From assembly GCF_017303055.1 (NCBI RefSeq), contig NZ_JAEKJT010000011.1, positions 62,001 to 126,000 of the forward strand: DNA of 64,000 nucleotides, given 5' to 3'. The notes beneath the pieces were generated by a model. That model was not told the origin of the DNA, did not search any database, and was given only the letters and a program-made list of their open reading frames with translations. Position numbers and translations under genes: made by a program. The DNA is from Halomonas litopenaei (GTDB lineage: Bacteria > Pseudomonadota > Gammaproteobacteria > Pseudomonadales > Halomonadaceae). Positions 8,118-16,902 of this stretch are shown here, one piece after another. Every line of letters starts with the position of its first letter. Position 1 is the first letter of the stretch.

Positions 8118-8845
8118 GTCACGGCGTCAACGATGGAGAGCTGAACGGTTTCACTCCCGAGCAGGCCTCCCTGCCCAGAGTCGTCGTGCTGATTTCTGGC
8201 GGCGGCAGCAATCTTCAGGCACTGATCGATGCGCAGACCCACGATGAGCTGGGCGGCGAGATCGTCGCAGTCGTCTCCAATGTTGCCGATGCCCATGGTC
8301 TCAAGCGGGCTCGGGACGCAGGCATCGACGCCGTCGCGCTGCCCCATCGCGAGTACGAAAGCCGCGATGCCTTTGATGGTGCGCTGATCAAGGTGATCGA
8401 GCGGCATGAGCCTGACCTGGTGGTACTGGCAGGCTTCATGCGAATCCTGACGCCGCGCTTTGTGCAGCGCTTCCTGGGCCGGATGCTCAATATCCATCCC
8501 TCCCTGCTGCCTGCCTATCAGGGACTGCACACCCATGCTCGCGCGCTGGCCGACGGCGTTGCCGAGCACGGCTGCAGCGTGCACTTCGTGACCGAAGAGC
8601 TGGACGGTGGACCGGTGGCTATCCAGGCGGCGGTCAAGGTGCAGGCCGATGATGATGAAGCCAGGCTGAAAGAGCGTGTGCTCAGCCGTGAACACCTGAT
8701 CTTCCCAATCGCGGTACGCTGGTTCCTGGAGGGGCGGCTACGCCTCGAGGGCGACATTGCCACCATCGACGGCCAGCCTCTGCCGCCAGGGGGCATGCGC
8801 CTGTCTCATGAGGATGCCGCCGAAGAGCTGGATGAGGATGAGTAA
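8114..8845 (+). CDS. purN: Phosphoribosylglycinamide formyltransferase 1
   Basis: 243 aa. It transfers a formyl group from 10-formyl-THF to GAR in purine synthesis. The catalytic core starts at P-R-V-V-V-L-I-S-G-G-G-S-N-L-Q (residue about 22), shows the formyltransferase motif around LNIHPSLLPAYQGLHTH with catalytic N-x-H and the later D (V-T-E-E-L-D-G-G-P). The protein is about 30 residues longer than the usual 210-215: roughly 20 extra at the N-terminus and a strongly acidic C-terminal tail (EDAAEELDEDE). The start is fixed by the ATGA overlap with purM, although a downstream start cannot be excluded. Confidence 0.96.
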   Translation: MSHGVNDGELNGFTPEQASLPRVVVLISGGGSNLQALIDAQTHDELGGEIVAVVSNVADAHGLKRARDAGIDAVALPHREYESRDAFDGALIKVIERHEPDLVVLAGFMRILTPRFVQRFLGRMLNIHPSLLPAYQGLHTHARALADGVAEHGCSVHFVTEELDGGPVAIQAAVKVQADDDEARLKERVLSREHLIFPIAVRWFLEGRLRLEGDIATIDGQPLPPGGMRLSHEDAAEELDEDE

Positions 8846-8920
8846 CAGCGCCACGCCATAAGCTTGCCGGACGCCAACTCCGTCAGCACCCACGCTGTCT
8901 GGCGCCACGAGCTGCAGTCG

Positions 8921-8955
8921 AAAAAGCCCGCTGACATGGTCAGCGGGCTTTTTTC
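8921..8955. terminator. Strong bidirectional intrinsic terminator
   Basis: AAAAAGCCCGCTGAC, 3-nt loop, GTCAGCGGGCTTTTTT: a 15-bp stem with A and T runs on both sides, placed between the convergent purMN and dcd genes, so it can end transcription from both. Confidence 0.92.
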
Positions 8956-8993
8956 GCTACTCAGCGCTGATACGGGCCAGCGCTCTTCAGCCA

Positions 8994-9560
8994 TCAGGTA
9001 CGCGGCAGGGTGACGCCGCGCTGTCCCATGTACTTGCCGCCACGATCCGCGTAGGAGGTGGCACACACCTCGTCGGACTCGAGGAACAGCATCTGCGCCA
9101 CGCCTTCGTTGGCGTAGATCTTGGCCGGCAGGTTGGTGGTGTTGGAGAATTCCAGGGTCACGTGGCCTTCCCACTCGGGCTCCAGCGGGGTCACGTTGAC
9201 GATAATGCCACAGCGGGCGTAGGTCGACTTGCCCAGGCAGATGGTCAACACGCTGCGCGGGATGCGGAAGTATTCAACGGTGCGCGCCAGCGCGAAGGAG
9301 TTCGGCGGAATCACGCAGACGTCACCCTTGACGTCGACAAAGCTCTTTTCGTCAAAAGCCTTGGGATCGACCACCGCCGAGTGAATATTGGTGAACACCT
9401 TGAATTCATCGGCGCAGCGAACGTCATAGCCGTAGCTCGAGGTCCCATAGGAGATGACCCGCCGTTCGTTGACGTAGCGAACCTGGTCGGCCTCGAAGGG
9501 CTCGATCATGCCCTCGTTTTCGGCCATGCGGCGGATCCATTTGTCGGACTTGATGCTCAT
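8994..9560 (-). CDS. dcd: dCTP deaminase
   Basis: 188 aa from ATG 9560 (MSIKSDKWIRRMAE), the standard Dcd start; upstream sequence in frame is not conserved. The enzyme deaminates dCTP to dUTP, feeding dTMP synthesis. Recognisable segments are SYGTSSYGYDVR, the LGKSTYARCGIIVNVTPLEPEWEGH stretch that holds the catalytic Glu, and the C-terminal GGKYMGQRG typical of the trimeric dUTPase/Dcd fold. The homotrimer acts in the cytoplasm. It is a single gene, with apbC upstream on the same strand 161 bp away. Confidence 0.96.
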   Translation of the reverse strand: MSIKSDKWIRRMAENEGMIEPFEADQVRYVNERRVISYGTSSYGYDVRCADEFKVFTNIHSAVVDPKAFDEKSFVDVKGDVCVIPPNSFALARTVEYFRIPRSVLTICLGKSTYARCGIIVNVTPLEPEWEGHVTLEFSNTTNLPAKIYANEGVAQMLFLESDEVCATSYADRGGKYMGQRGVTLPRT

Positions 9561-9721
9561 GGGACTTCCTGCTGGGTGCTCAAAGAGTGGACGCGTTCGG
9601 TGGGGCCACATGATAGCGGCCCCCCGATGCCACGTCACGATGCAATAGTCACGCCTGCCCTGTGAGTGCTTGACCCGGGTCAGCGCCACCAGGCTACGTT
9701 CGTGTCGCTGGGACTGATGCT

Positions 9722-10528
9722 CTAGTCGCTGAAGCTGATGCTCGGGCCATCATCACCGCCCTGGGCACCAACCTGCTCTGCCACCTGGCGAGCCATCTCA
9801 CGGAAGGACGTCGCGACCTCGCCTTCAGGCTCTGCCACCACGCTCGGCCGCCCACTGTCCACCTGCTCGCGAATCGTCAGGGAAAGTGGCAGCCGGCCCA
9901 GCACTCGGGTGTCGTACTCTGCGGCGATCCGTTCGCCACCGCCTTCACCAAAGACCGGCTCGCTATGGCCACACTGACTGCAGGTATGCAGGCTCATGTT
10001 CTCGACAACGCCTAGCACCGGCACCTTGACCTTGCGGAACATCTCGATGCCCTTGCGCGCGTCGAGCAGGGCAATGTCCTGGGGCGTGGTGACGATCACG
10101 GCGCCATCGACGGGCACCTTCTGCGCCAGTGTCAGCTGGATGTCGCCGGTGCCCGGGGGCATGTCGATGAACAGGTAATCCAGTTCGTTCCAGCGGGTCT
10201 GGTTGAGCATCTGCTGAAAGGCGCCAGCCACCATAGGTCCGCGCCAGACCATCGGCTCGCGCACATCCACCATAAAGGCCATGGACATCGCCTGGAGCCC
10301 GTGAGCTTCGAGGGGCAGGAACTGGTTTTCCCCACTCGCCTGTGGCCGCACACCCTCACCGACACCCAGCATCTGGGCCTGGCTCGGTCCATAGATGTCG
10401 GCATCGAGAACGCCGACACGATAGCCCTCGGCGGCCATGGCCAGCGCCAGATTGACGGTCACTGTCGACTTGCCGACGCCACCCTTGCCGGATGCCACGG
10501 CGACGATATGCTTGACCCCTTCGATCAC
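9722..10528 (-). CDS. apbC: Iron-sulfur cluster carrier protein ApbC/Mrp (short form)
   Basis: 268 aa P-loop ATPase of the Mrp/NBP35 family, which assembles and delivers [4Fe-4S] clusters. The deviant Walker A SGKGGVGKST is at residues 13-22, DADIYGPSQ follows, and IDMPPGTGD is at 121-129. The cluster-binding C-x-x-C is present (C183, C186 in HTCSQCGH). Compared with the ~370-aa E. coli protein it lacks the N-terminal MIP18/DUF59 domain, a common shorter form. Start ATG 10528 leads directly into the ATPase domain and no in-frame DUF59 sequence exists upstream, so this is the natural length. Confidence 0.93.
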   Translation of the reverse strand: MIEGVKHIVAVASGKGGVGKSTVTVNLALAMAAEGYRVGVLDADIYGPSQAQMLGVGEGVRPQASGENQFLPLEAHGLQAMSMAFMVDVREPMVWRGPMVAGAFQQMLNQTRWNELDYLFIDMPPGTGDIQLTLAQKVPVDGAVIVTTPQDIALLDARKGIEMFRKVKVPVLGVVENMSLHTCSQCGHSEPVFGEGGGERIAAEYDTRVLGRLPLSLTIREQVDSGRPSVVAEPEGEVATSFREMARQVAEQVGAQGGDDGPSISFSD

Positions 10529-10630
10529 GTCTCGCTCCTGTTACCAGATGGGTGCGGATAGCCCGCCGGGCCAGTATAGAGGCAGCGACGGGTGAGGTTA
10601 AGCCGGATCACGCATGAATGGCGTCCACTA

Positions 10631-10664
10631 CGCAACGAGCGAGCCCGTAGGCTCGCTCGTTGCG
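10631..10664. terminator. Long perfect hairpin downstream of the coiled-coil gene
   Basis: A 15-bp perfect stem (CGCAACGAGCGAGCC / GGCTCGCTCGTTGCG) with a CGTA loop lies 20 bp after the stop of the minus-strand coiled-coil gene. No T run follows on either strand. Confidence 0.6.
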
Positions 10665-10684
10665 GGTACTGCGCTCCATCGTTG

Positions 10685-12346
10685 TTACTGACGGCTATCC
10701 TCGGCGGCGTCATCTCCTGTTACCGCGGAAGCGGCGTCACGCACCTTCTCGGCGGCCTGGCGGGCGACATCCTTTACGGTTTCCACTGCACCGGCGGCGC
10801 CTGCCGCGACTTCATCCGTCCACCCGTTGGTGGACGCTTCATCCGTTTCGGAGGTCTGCTCGCTCGCGGCGGTGCTGTCTCCTGCATCCGAGTCCGTGCT
10901 CTCTTCAGCGCCCGAAGCCGCGCTCTCTTCAGCGCCCGAAGCCGCGCTCTCTTCAGCGCCCGAAGCCGCGCTCTCCTCACCACCCGAGGCCGTGCTCTCC
11001 TCAGCACCCGAGGCCGTGCCTTCTTCACCAGCACCGGCACCAGCGCTCTGCTGCGAGGACTGCTCCTCGTCGCTGGAGGGCTTGCCCGTGGCTTCAGCCG
11101 ACGCCACATCCTCGTCGTCCGCCGCGCTTTCATTAGAGCCTTGCTCGCTGGCGGCTGCCGCGCTCTCACCGGACGACTCGGTGTCGCTCTGGCTGGCCGG
11201 ATCGGCAGCCGAGCCGGTGGATGAGGCGCTATCGTCGCCATTGACCGAGGCCCCATCAGCGACGGAAGTCGGACGCTGGCCATCCCCCTGGCCGCTGCGG
11301 ATGACCTCGACCGACCCAGTGCTACCTCCGTTCTGCGCGGCGGAGCTGGAGTGACCGGCCGCCTCAGCGGTAGCACGATCCAGGTTTTCCAGCTCGATGC
11401 GCCAAGTATCCAGCTGTCCATTGAGGCGCGCCAAGCGCTGGCGGCGCTCTTCGGCTCGCGCTTCGAGCTCCTTGACCTTGGCAAACAGTTCGTCGCGACG
11501 GGCCACCGCCTCTTCAGCGCGGGCCTCGGCCTGACGTACGCGGGCCTCGGACTGCTCGCGCTCTTCGGCGTTCTCGGCAAGAATCTGTTCGAGGCGGGAC
11601 TGAGCCTGCTCGGCTTGCTGCTGAGCCTCCTGCTGCTCGGTCTCCAGCCGTGCCACCTGCTGCTCGAGATCGCCCACAGACGTCTGTTTTTCCTCGATGC
11701 TGCTGCTCAGGTCGGCAAGCCGCTTTTCGGCGTCATCGATGTCACTGGTCAGCGACTCTGACTCGGCCTTGAGGGTATCTCGCTGTTCGATCAGTGACTG
11801 CTGCTCGCTCTGGGCTTCTTCCAGCCGGTTGCGAGCGGCCACCAGGTCGGATTCCAATGCGGCTTGGGTGGCTTCCAATTCCTTGAGGTCCGCTTCCACC
11901 TGGGCGGCCTGTTCCTCGGCGCTGGCGCGAGCAGAGCGGGCGGCCTGCTCCTGTTCCTTCAGCGTCGCCAGCTGTCCGCGCAACTCCTCAAGCGAGGTCT
12001 CCGCTTCCTGCCACTGCGCCACCTGGCTTTCCAGCTCGTCACGCTGAGCGGACAGGGTCTCTTGGCTCTCTTCCAAGCCTGCTACCTGCTCGCGCAGGGT
12101 CTGAACGCGAGACTCGCTCGCTTCTAGCTCCTTGGAGAGCGCGGTGCGAGCCTCATTATTGGAGCTGGCACTCAACTGGGCACCGATGGCCCAGATCAAG
12201 CTCACACCCGCTACCGCTGCAATGCCCTTCACCCGATGATCCGAGAACAAGCCAGAGCCACCTGAAGAGGCGGGTGCAGGCTGAGTCTCGCTACCACGGC
12301 CATGTTGCTCGGTATTATTGTCCTTGTCGGGGTTGATCTCTTCCAT
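10685..12346 (-). CDS. Membrane-anchored coiled-coil protein with acidic Ser/Ala/Glu repeat tail
   Basis: 553 aa, not assignable to a named family. Residues 1-35 are polar, 39-58 form one transmembrane segment (VKGIAAVAGVSLIWAIGAQL), then about 65-310 is a nearly continuous heptad coiled coil rich in Glu, Gln, Arg and Leu. From about 330 to 500 the chain is low-complexity Ser/Ala/Glu/Gly/Asp including perfect 8-residue repeats (GAEESAAS), and the last 45 residues (about 505-553) form an Ala-rich amphipathic helix. One membrane pass implies an anchored rod whose acidic region sits on one side of the membrane. Acidic low complexity is common in halophile proteins. Function unknown; no partner gene beside it. 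Confidence 0.75.
   Translation of the reverse strand: MEEINPDKDNNTEQHGRGSETQPAPASSGGSGLFSDHRVKGIAAVAGVSLIWAIGAQLSASSNNEARTALSKELEASESRVQTLREQVAGLEESQETLSAQRDELESQVAQWQEAETSLEELRGQLATLKEQEQAARSARASAEEQAAQVEADLKELEATQAALESDLVAARNRLEEAQSEQQSLIEQRDTLKAESESLTSDIDDAEKRLADLSSSIEEKQTSVGDLEQQVARLETEQQEAQQQAEQAQSRLEQILAENAEEREQSEARVRQAEARAEEAVARRDELFAKVKELEARAEERRQRLARLNGQLDTWRIELENLDRATAEAAGHSSSAAQNGGSTGSVEVIRSGQGDGQRPTSVADGASVNGDDSASSTGSAADPASQSDTESSGESAAAASEQGSNESAADDEDVASAEATGKPSSDEEQSSQQSAGAGAGEEGTASGAEESTASGGEESAASGAEESAASGAEESAASGAEESTDSDAGDSTAASEQTSETDEASTNGWTDEVAAGAAGAVETVKDVARQAAEKVRDAASAVTGDDAAEDSRQ
10897..11035 (-). repeat. 24-bp coding tandem repeat
   Basis: About five units of a 24-bp repeat (CTCTTCAGCGCCCGAAGCCG with CGCT on the plus strand) encode the GAEESAAS octapeptides. 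The first three units are essentially identical, the others carry substitutions (GGEESAAS, GAEESTAS), so copy number is likely to vary between strains. Confidence 0.85.
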
Positions 12347-12734
12347 TCGGGGTCTCCCTGGGGGTGCAATGATTCGCGTCCGTTATCTCTTATCGCGCCA
12401 CGCCACACGCCTGCGCCGTGGCAGCGATCCATTCTTGTGCCGTTACTCTTGCGTCGCGCTGTCCTTCGCAATGCCCTTCGCCATATTCTTCAACAGGCCC
12501 TTCGCGATGCCCGCCGGGACCCTGGTCCAGCTAGTCACAGCATACTGCCAGTGGGCTACAACGTCAGGGGCAGCCATTGGCGAAAGTAGGCCTTAGCAAG
12601 CATTATCAAACACTACTCCTGGGCCTGCCTCCTGCGGGCTGTGACCGCCACCGCCTGTCTCGGCTTTGACTGCTGGCCGGCCCTGCGGTTCCCCCTGTTG
12701 CGTCCTCTAGCGATGGCTCGCCCAAGCATGGCGA
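12347..12734. other. Intergenic region, no gene seen
   Basis: 388 bp between arfB and the coiled-coil gene, both on the minus strand. Frames here lack ribosome sites and family resemblance. It must contain the coiled-coil gene promoter, but I could not single out a convincing one. Confidence 0.5.
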
Positions 12735-13145
12735 CTAGCCATCCGGTCTGGCACGCAGGGCCTTGACCTTGCCGCGTTGCTTCTTGCCCTCGAGCCGACG
12801 TCGTTTGGCCGCCTTGCTCGGCTTGGTCGGCCGCCTCGCCTTGGGCACTACCAGACCTTGCTGCAACAGCGACTGCAGGCGTGCCAGTGCCGCCGCTCGA
12901 TTGGCTTCCTGGGTGCGTTCGGACTGCGCCTTGATGATGACCACACCGTCCTGGGTGATGCGGTGGTCGTTAAGCGCCAGCAGTCGCTCCTTGACGTCGT
13001 CAGGTAGCGTCGAACTGGCGATGTCGAATCTCAGATGGATCGCTGACGCTACCTTGTTGACGTTCTGACCACCGGCGCCCTGGGCACGTATCGCGGTCAT
13101 CACGATATCGCTGTAGGGGATCGACAGGCGTCGACTCAATTGCAT
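12735..13145 (-). CDS. arfB: Alternative ribosome-rescue factor B (peptidyl-tRNA hydrolase ArfB/YaeJ)
   Basis: 136 aa. ArfB enters stalled ribosomes lacking a stop codon and hydrolyses peptidyl-tRNA. The class-I release factor GGQ is at residues 25-27 in A-Q-G-A-G-G-Q-N-V-N-K, and the C-terminus is the required lysine/arginine-rich tail (KAAKRRRLEGKKQRGK) that occupies the empty mRNA channel. The tRNA-anticodon recognition domain of RF1/RF2 is absent. I use ATG 13145, placed 8 nt after AAGGAGG; a GTG three codons upstream is inside that spacer and therefore unlikely. Confidence 0.95.
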   Translation of the reverse strand: MQLSRRLSIPYSDIVMTAIRAQGAGGQNVNKVASAIHLRFDIASSTLPDDVKERLLALNDHRITQDGVVIIKAQSERTQEANRAAALARLQSLLQQGLVVPKARRPTKPSKAAKRRRLEGKKQRGKVKALRARPDG

Positions 13146-13262
13146 GCTCTGCACCTCCTTCGTCCATGCCGGTGCCGTCGTGGCGGTGGGTTCACCGCGC
13201 GTTTGACGCTAATGGTGCGTCCGAGCGTATCATGCCTTATCCCTCAAGGACGATTTGGGCCC

Positions 13263-14249
13263 ATGACCGCACCACGCTGGTATCAACACGCCATGTTCAC
13301 CCTGCTGCCCCGACTGGCTTTGTTCATGTGGCGGGTCTTGAGCCAATTCCTGCATAACCGGGGGATGCTGCTGGCAGGCGGTGTTGGCTTCAATATCCTG
13401 CTGTCGACCATTCCACTGTTTGCCCTGATGGTGGTCGCCATGGCCCAGGTGGTGGACGAAGATCAGCTGATCAATGTCATCACCCTGCAGGCGCGCCACA
13501 TTGCCCCGACCCACGCCGAGGTCATGCTGGAGTCCGTGCGTGCGCTGCTCGACTCGCGGGATGCGATCGGGATCTACGGTATCCCGGTGCTGCTGCTGTT
13601 CAGTTCCTTTGCCTTTCGCATGCTGGAAGACGCGTTGGCACTGATCTTCCGCAAACCCGACGTCAAGGACAGCCGCAGCCTGTGGGTCTCCTTTCTGCTG
13701 CCCTATGCGTTCATGCTGGTACTCAGCGCTGCGCTGCTGGCGTTGGCCATGGCAGTCAGCCTGGCCAACACCTTGAACGGTCTCTGGATGGCGATCAATG
13801 GCAAGGAACTGCCGCTGGCATCTCTGTCGGACACCGCCCTCAACCTGACCAGCTTTCTCGGGGTTTTCCTGCTGTTCAGCGCCATCTACAAGGTTCTGCC
13901 GGTGGTGCGAATATCGCTCAGGCGGGCGCTGGCGGGCGGGTTTGCCGCCGCCTTGATGTGGGAAGGCGTCAGGATCGCGCTGGTCTACTATTTCGCTAAC
14001 CTGTCGCTGGTCAGTGCCGTTTATGGCCCGCTGGCCACGCTGATCGTGGTCCTCTTGAGCCTGGAGATAGGCGCCGTCATTCTCCTTTTAGGCGCCCAGG
14101 TCATCGCCGAACTCGAACACAACTGCCGGCTCGGACTGGCATGGCACCAGGATCCACGCCGGCGTCTGGCCACCGCGTCAGCGGTCAATGCCGATGGGTC
14201 TCCTTGCCCTTCAGGCGACGAATCAGCCCCATCAGACCCCGGCCGCTGA
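13263..14249 (+). CDS. YihY/BrkB family inner-membrane protein
   Basis: 328 aa from ATG 13263. Six hydrophobic segments with the family's conserved features: an N-terminal amphipathic LLAGGVGFNILLSTIPLFAL stretch, GPLATLIVVLLSLEIGAVILLLGAQ near the C-terminus, and a soluble polar tail rich in Ser/Pro/Asp. The family was once called tRNA-processing ribonuclease BN, a name now considered wrong, and its role is unresolved. Divergent from arfB. Its last 65 bp overlap the 3' end of the opposite-strand LapA-like gene, so the two stop codons cross. Confidence 0.85.
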   Translation: MTAPRWYQHAMFTLLPRLALFMWRVLSQFLHNRGMLLAGGVGFNILLSTIPLFALMVVAMAQVVDEDQLINVITLQARHIAPTHAEVMLESVRALLDSRDAIGIYGIPVLLLFSSFAFRMLEDALALIFRKPDVKDSRSLWVSFLLPYAFMLVLSAALLALAMAVSLANTLNGLWMAINGKELPLASLSDTALNLTSFLGVFLLFSAIYKVLPVVRISLRRALAGGFAAALMWEGVRIALVYYFANLSLVSAVYGPLATLIVVLLSLEIGAVILLLGAQVIAELEHNCRLGLAWHQDPRRRLATASAVNADGSPCPSGDESAPSDPGR

Positions 14250-14406
14250 CCATGCCCAGCAGATAGATCACCACGACCAGCAAGGCCATCGGCATCGCGA
14301 TCGTCCAGCCAAGCAGATTCACCTGCACCATGTCGATGTTCTGCACCACAACAATGGCCACCAGGGCCAGAATCACCACCTTCACCACCAGCCAAACCTT
14401 GTCCAT
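14185..14406 (-). CDS. LapA/DUF1049-type small membrane protein
   Basis: 73 aa from ATG 14406 (MDKVWLVVK). Two transmembrane helices at about residues 5-24 and 35-60, linked by a short polar loop with QNIDMVQVNLLGW, then a positively charged C-terminus (RRLKGKETHRH). The V-V-Q-N-x-x-x-V-x-x-x-L-L-x-W pattern is characteristic of the lipopolysaccharide-assembly protein A domain family (YciS-like). It overlaps brkB-like coding sequence tail to tail by 65 bp. Confidence 0.75.
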   Translation of the reverse strand: MDKVWLVVKVVILALVAIVVVQNIDMVQVNLLGWTIAMPMALLVVVIYLLGMVSGRGLMGLIRRLKGKETHRH

Positions 14407-14625
14407 TGCTTGAGCACTCCTTGTGCCAATTTTCACTCAATGACATCGTCGCCACGCCGGCCGGACGCGGCAGACAGCCTCCAGGGGGAACGCGGCCCAA
14501 GGCACAGGCGACATACCGGGCCAACCGTGCAAAACATGGGCACGCTGGTCGAAACTGTCAAGTTGCGGCGCCAACACGCCTCATCCCGCCCACGTTAGCC
14601 CGCCAAGCTCCCTGCTCCGCGCCGC

Positions 14626-16101
14626 TCAGAAGGTCGACAGGCCGGTGGCTTCCATCACACGATAGCGCCACGCTGCCAGCCGACCACTGGCGTCCCGCTC
14701 GCTCCAGGCGCGGCTTGCCCGGTGATGGGGAGGCGACTCCCAGCGCAGGTCGAACCATTGCCCCAGGGCATCGATCACCGGCAGCTCCCGACCTGTTACC
14801 TCGACACTGCTTTCGAGATTAAGGTTATCCAGGTTGCGCCGGGTCAGATTGGCGGAGCCAAGGATGACCGCATCGCGTGCAGACGGATCAGCCGTCGCCT
14901 CCTTGCGTAGCAGCACGACCTTGCTGTGACATTGTTCTCCCGACGTCAGACACCAACGCACCTGAACCCCCGAGGCCAGCAGTTCCTCGGCAACGGGCTG
15001 GTTGGGCAACCCACCCTTGCTGAAACCGAATGCCTCGCGGTTGGGGTCCAGCAGCACCCTCACCGTGGCGCCCCGTGACGCGGCGCGTTTCAGTCCCGCG
15101 ATCACCTCACGATGGGCCAGGTAGAAGGCGGCAAGATCGAGCCTGTCGCCTGGGGAAGCCTCTTCGATACGCGCCAGCACGGCGTCACGGATGGCTCCCT
15201 CAGTCAGCAGTCTTGCCTCGGCGCCTGACGACTGGCGACGGTCAGCGTTGCCTGGTCCTGTCTCTCGACTATCGGGCAAGGCCACCTCAACGCCGGACCA
15301 TGACGCCACCTCAGCCTCCGAGGCGATCACATCCCCGGCCAATGCACCATCGATACGTAGCGCTACATTGGAATGCAGGCTACTGGCGTCATGGGGATTT
15401 GCCGTGGAAATCAGCGTCGACCAGCCTCGGGGCGTATCGACCGTCAGTGTCTTGCGATGGTTGGCACGGAAGTTGAGCAGCGCCAGATAGCTTCGTAGCG
15501 TCACCGGCTCGCCGCCAAACGCATTGGGCAACCAGCCTCCTTCACTATCGTTGCCGAGACGATGCAGGCCGAGATGCCAGAGTCCGGACCACAGCGGGTT
15601 GGAGGCGCGCAGTCTATCGAGCCGAGTCATGACCAGCTCTACCCCGGCGTCTTCCAGGCGCTGGTAGAGCGCCACCTGCTGCCCCCCGTAAAGGGTATTG
15701 AGAGGATCGGTGATCACCACGATACGCGGCGCGGGATCACGCTGTCGTGCCGCTATCAACGCGTCCGTCAGACGTTCGGCGATAGGCCTGAAACGTGCGC
15801 TTCTCGCCCCCGCCTGGCCCTCCAGGCGATTGAACAGGAACATGTCCATCACGATCAGGCGGCGGGCCTCGCCGATCATCGACACCGCCTCGTCGAAGAT
15901 CTGCTGATCCAGCTGCTGTTGTCCCCGCCGGTCGTACCAGGTGCGATCGGCAAGCAACGACACCCGCTCGACCGAGCGCATCGGCCACGCCTTGCCCACG
16001 TCGCTGGGCAGCGGCTTGACGCTTTGCCAGATGGCCATGCCTAGCCATGCCAGCAACACCACCAGCAGGCTTCCTTTCAGTGCTTTACCCAGCCATCCCA
16101 T
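14626..16101 (-). CDS. Phospholipase D-like / cardiolipin synthase-related protein
   Basis: 491 aa from ATG 16101. One N-terminal membrane anchor (residues 8-25, LLVVLLAWLGMAIW) is followed by two PLD-type catalytic modules. The first HKD motif is H-R-K-T-L-T-V-D (near residue 210), the second H-S-K-V-V-L-L (near 415) followed by G-S-A-N-L-T-R-R-N; the second has a lengthened K-to-D spacing. Such enzymes exchange or hydrolyse phosphodiesters in phospholipids through a phospho-histidine. The arrangement resembles membrane-bound cardiolipin-synthase-like proteins, but a nuclease role cannot be excluded. The open frame extends upstream, but the membrane anchor and position favour 16101. Confidence 0.82.
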   Translation of the reverse strand: MGWLGKALKGSLLVVLLAWLGMAIWQSVKPLPSDVGKAWPMRSVERVSLLADRTWYDRRGQQQLDQQIFDEAVSMIGEARRLIVMDMFLFNRLEGQAGARSARFRPIAERLTDALIAARQRDPAPRIVVITDPLNTLYGGQQVALYQRLEDAGVELVMTRLDRLRASNPLWSGLWHLGLHRLGNDSEGGWLPNAFGGEPVTLRSYLALLNFRANHRKTLTVDTPRGWSTLISTANPHDASSLHSNVALRIDGALAGDVIASEAEVASWSGVEVALPDSRETGPGNADRRQSSGAEARLLTEGAIRDAVLARIEEASPGDRLDLAAFYLAHREVIAGLKRAASRGATVRVLLDPNREAFGFSKGGLPNQPVAEELLASGVQVRWCLTSGEQCHSKVVLLRKEATADPSARDAVILGSANLTRRNLDNLNLESSVEVTGRELPVIDALGQWFDLRWESPPHHRASRAWSERDASGRLAAWRYRVMEATGLSTF

Positions 16102-16165
16102 GGCGCTTCCTTTTCGTTGGTCGAGTGGCGCCGATGATAGCGTAAAACCCCGCGCAACAACGGAA

Positions 16166-16188
16166 GCGCCCGGCACGAAGCCGGGCGC
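16166..16188 (-). terminator. Probable urease operon terminator
   Basis: Perfect 9-bp stem GCGCCCGGC / GCCGGGCGC with a 5-nt loop, 41 bp after the hupE stop. On the minus strand TTCCGTTGTT follows, a weak T-rich tract. Confidence 0.6.
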
Positions 16189-16228
16189 GGTCCCTGAGTC
16201 ACACCAGCGGGCGTACCCCGCGGCGGCC

Positions 16229-16840
16229 TCAACTCATGGCCAGGATCCCACCGCACAGGGCAATGACGGCACCCAGCGCGCGCAGCAGGCGCTGTTCGCG
16301 CGCGGCCAGCCAGCCACCCAGCGAGCGTGCCAGCAAGGTAATCGCCAACGTCGAGATCGAGAATCCAATGACATAGCCCACCACAGACGCGGCGGCCGGC
16401 ATCTCGGCGCCGTGGGCGATGCCGTGCAGCGCCATCACCGCCACCACCAGCACACCGCCTAACGCTGTCGGTAAACGCAGCAGCGCCGCTGTCATCACAC
16501 CAGCCACCAGCACCGACATGGCGATGCCGCTCTCGACACCCGGAAGCAGCGACGGAGAGACCCAGCCCGCCAGGGCGATACCAGCACCCACCAGCATACC
16601 CACCAGCGCCAGCAGCGGCGTCAGTCGACGCATGCTGGCGCCCTGCCCAAGACTCCACAGGCCGATGGCTGCCATGGCCAGCAAGTGGTCAAGCCCAAGC
16701 CAGGGATGCATCAAACCGCTGGCAAGACCACCGTGCTCTACCCCATGACCGGGATGTGCAAACACCACCGGCGCGGCCAGGCTCAAACCCAGGGCGGCCA
16801 CCGCCGGAACAACATGAGACGCAGTGATGCGCTGTGTCAT
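16229..16840 (-). CDS. hupE: HupE/UreJ family nickel permease
   Basis: 203 aa from ATG 16840 (MTQRITASH), preceded by AAGGAG. A cleavable signal-like N-terminus ends at A-x-A (VVFAHPGH); the mature protein starts with the metal-binding H-P-G-H-G motif and has six further membrane helices with HPWLGLDHLLAM, the HupE/UreJ signature with conserved His and Asp. In this family nickel enters for hydrogenase or urease. As the last gene of the urease operon it most likely supplies Ni for the UreC active site. The segments MALHGIAHGAEMP carry additional conserved His. Confidence 0.88.
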   Translation of the reverse strand: MTQRITASHVVPAVAALGLSLAAPVVFAHPGHGVEHGGLASGLMHPWLGLDHLLAMAAIGLWSLGQGASMRRLTPLLALVGMLVGAGIALAGWVSPSLLPGVESGIAMSVLVAGVMTAALLRLPTALGGVLVVAVMALHGIAHGAEMPAAASVVGYVIGFSISTLAITLLARSLGGWLAAREQRLLRALGAVIALCGGILAMS

Positions 16841-16902
16841 GACAAACTCCTTGCAGACAAAAGACGCCACGCCAGGCGCGGCCTTATTCCCTTGCGGAAC
16901 GC

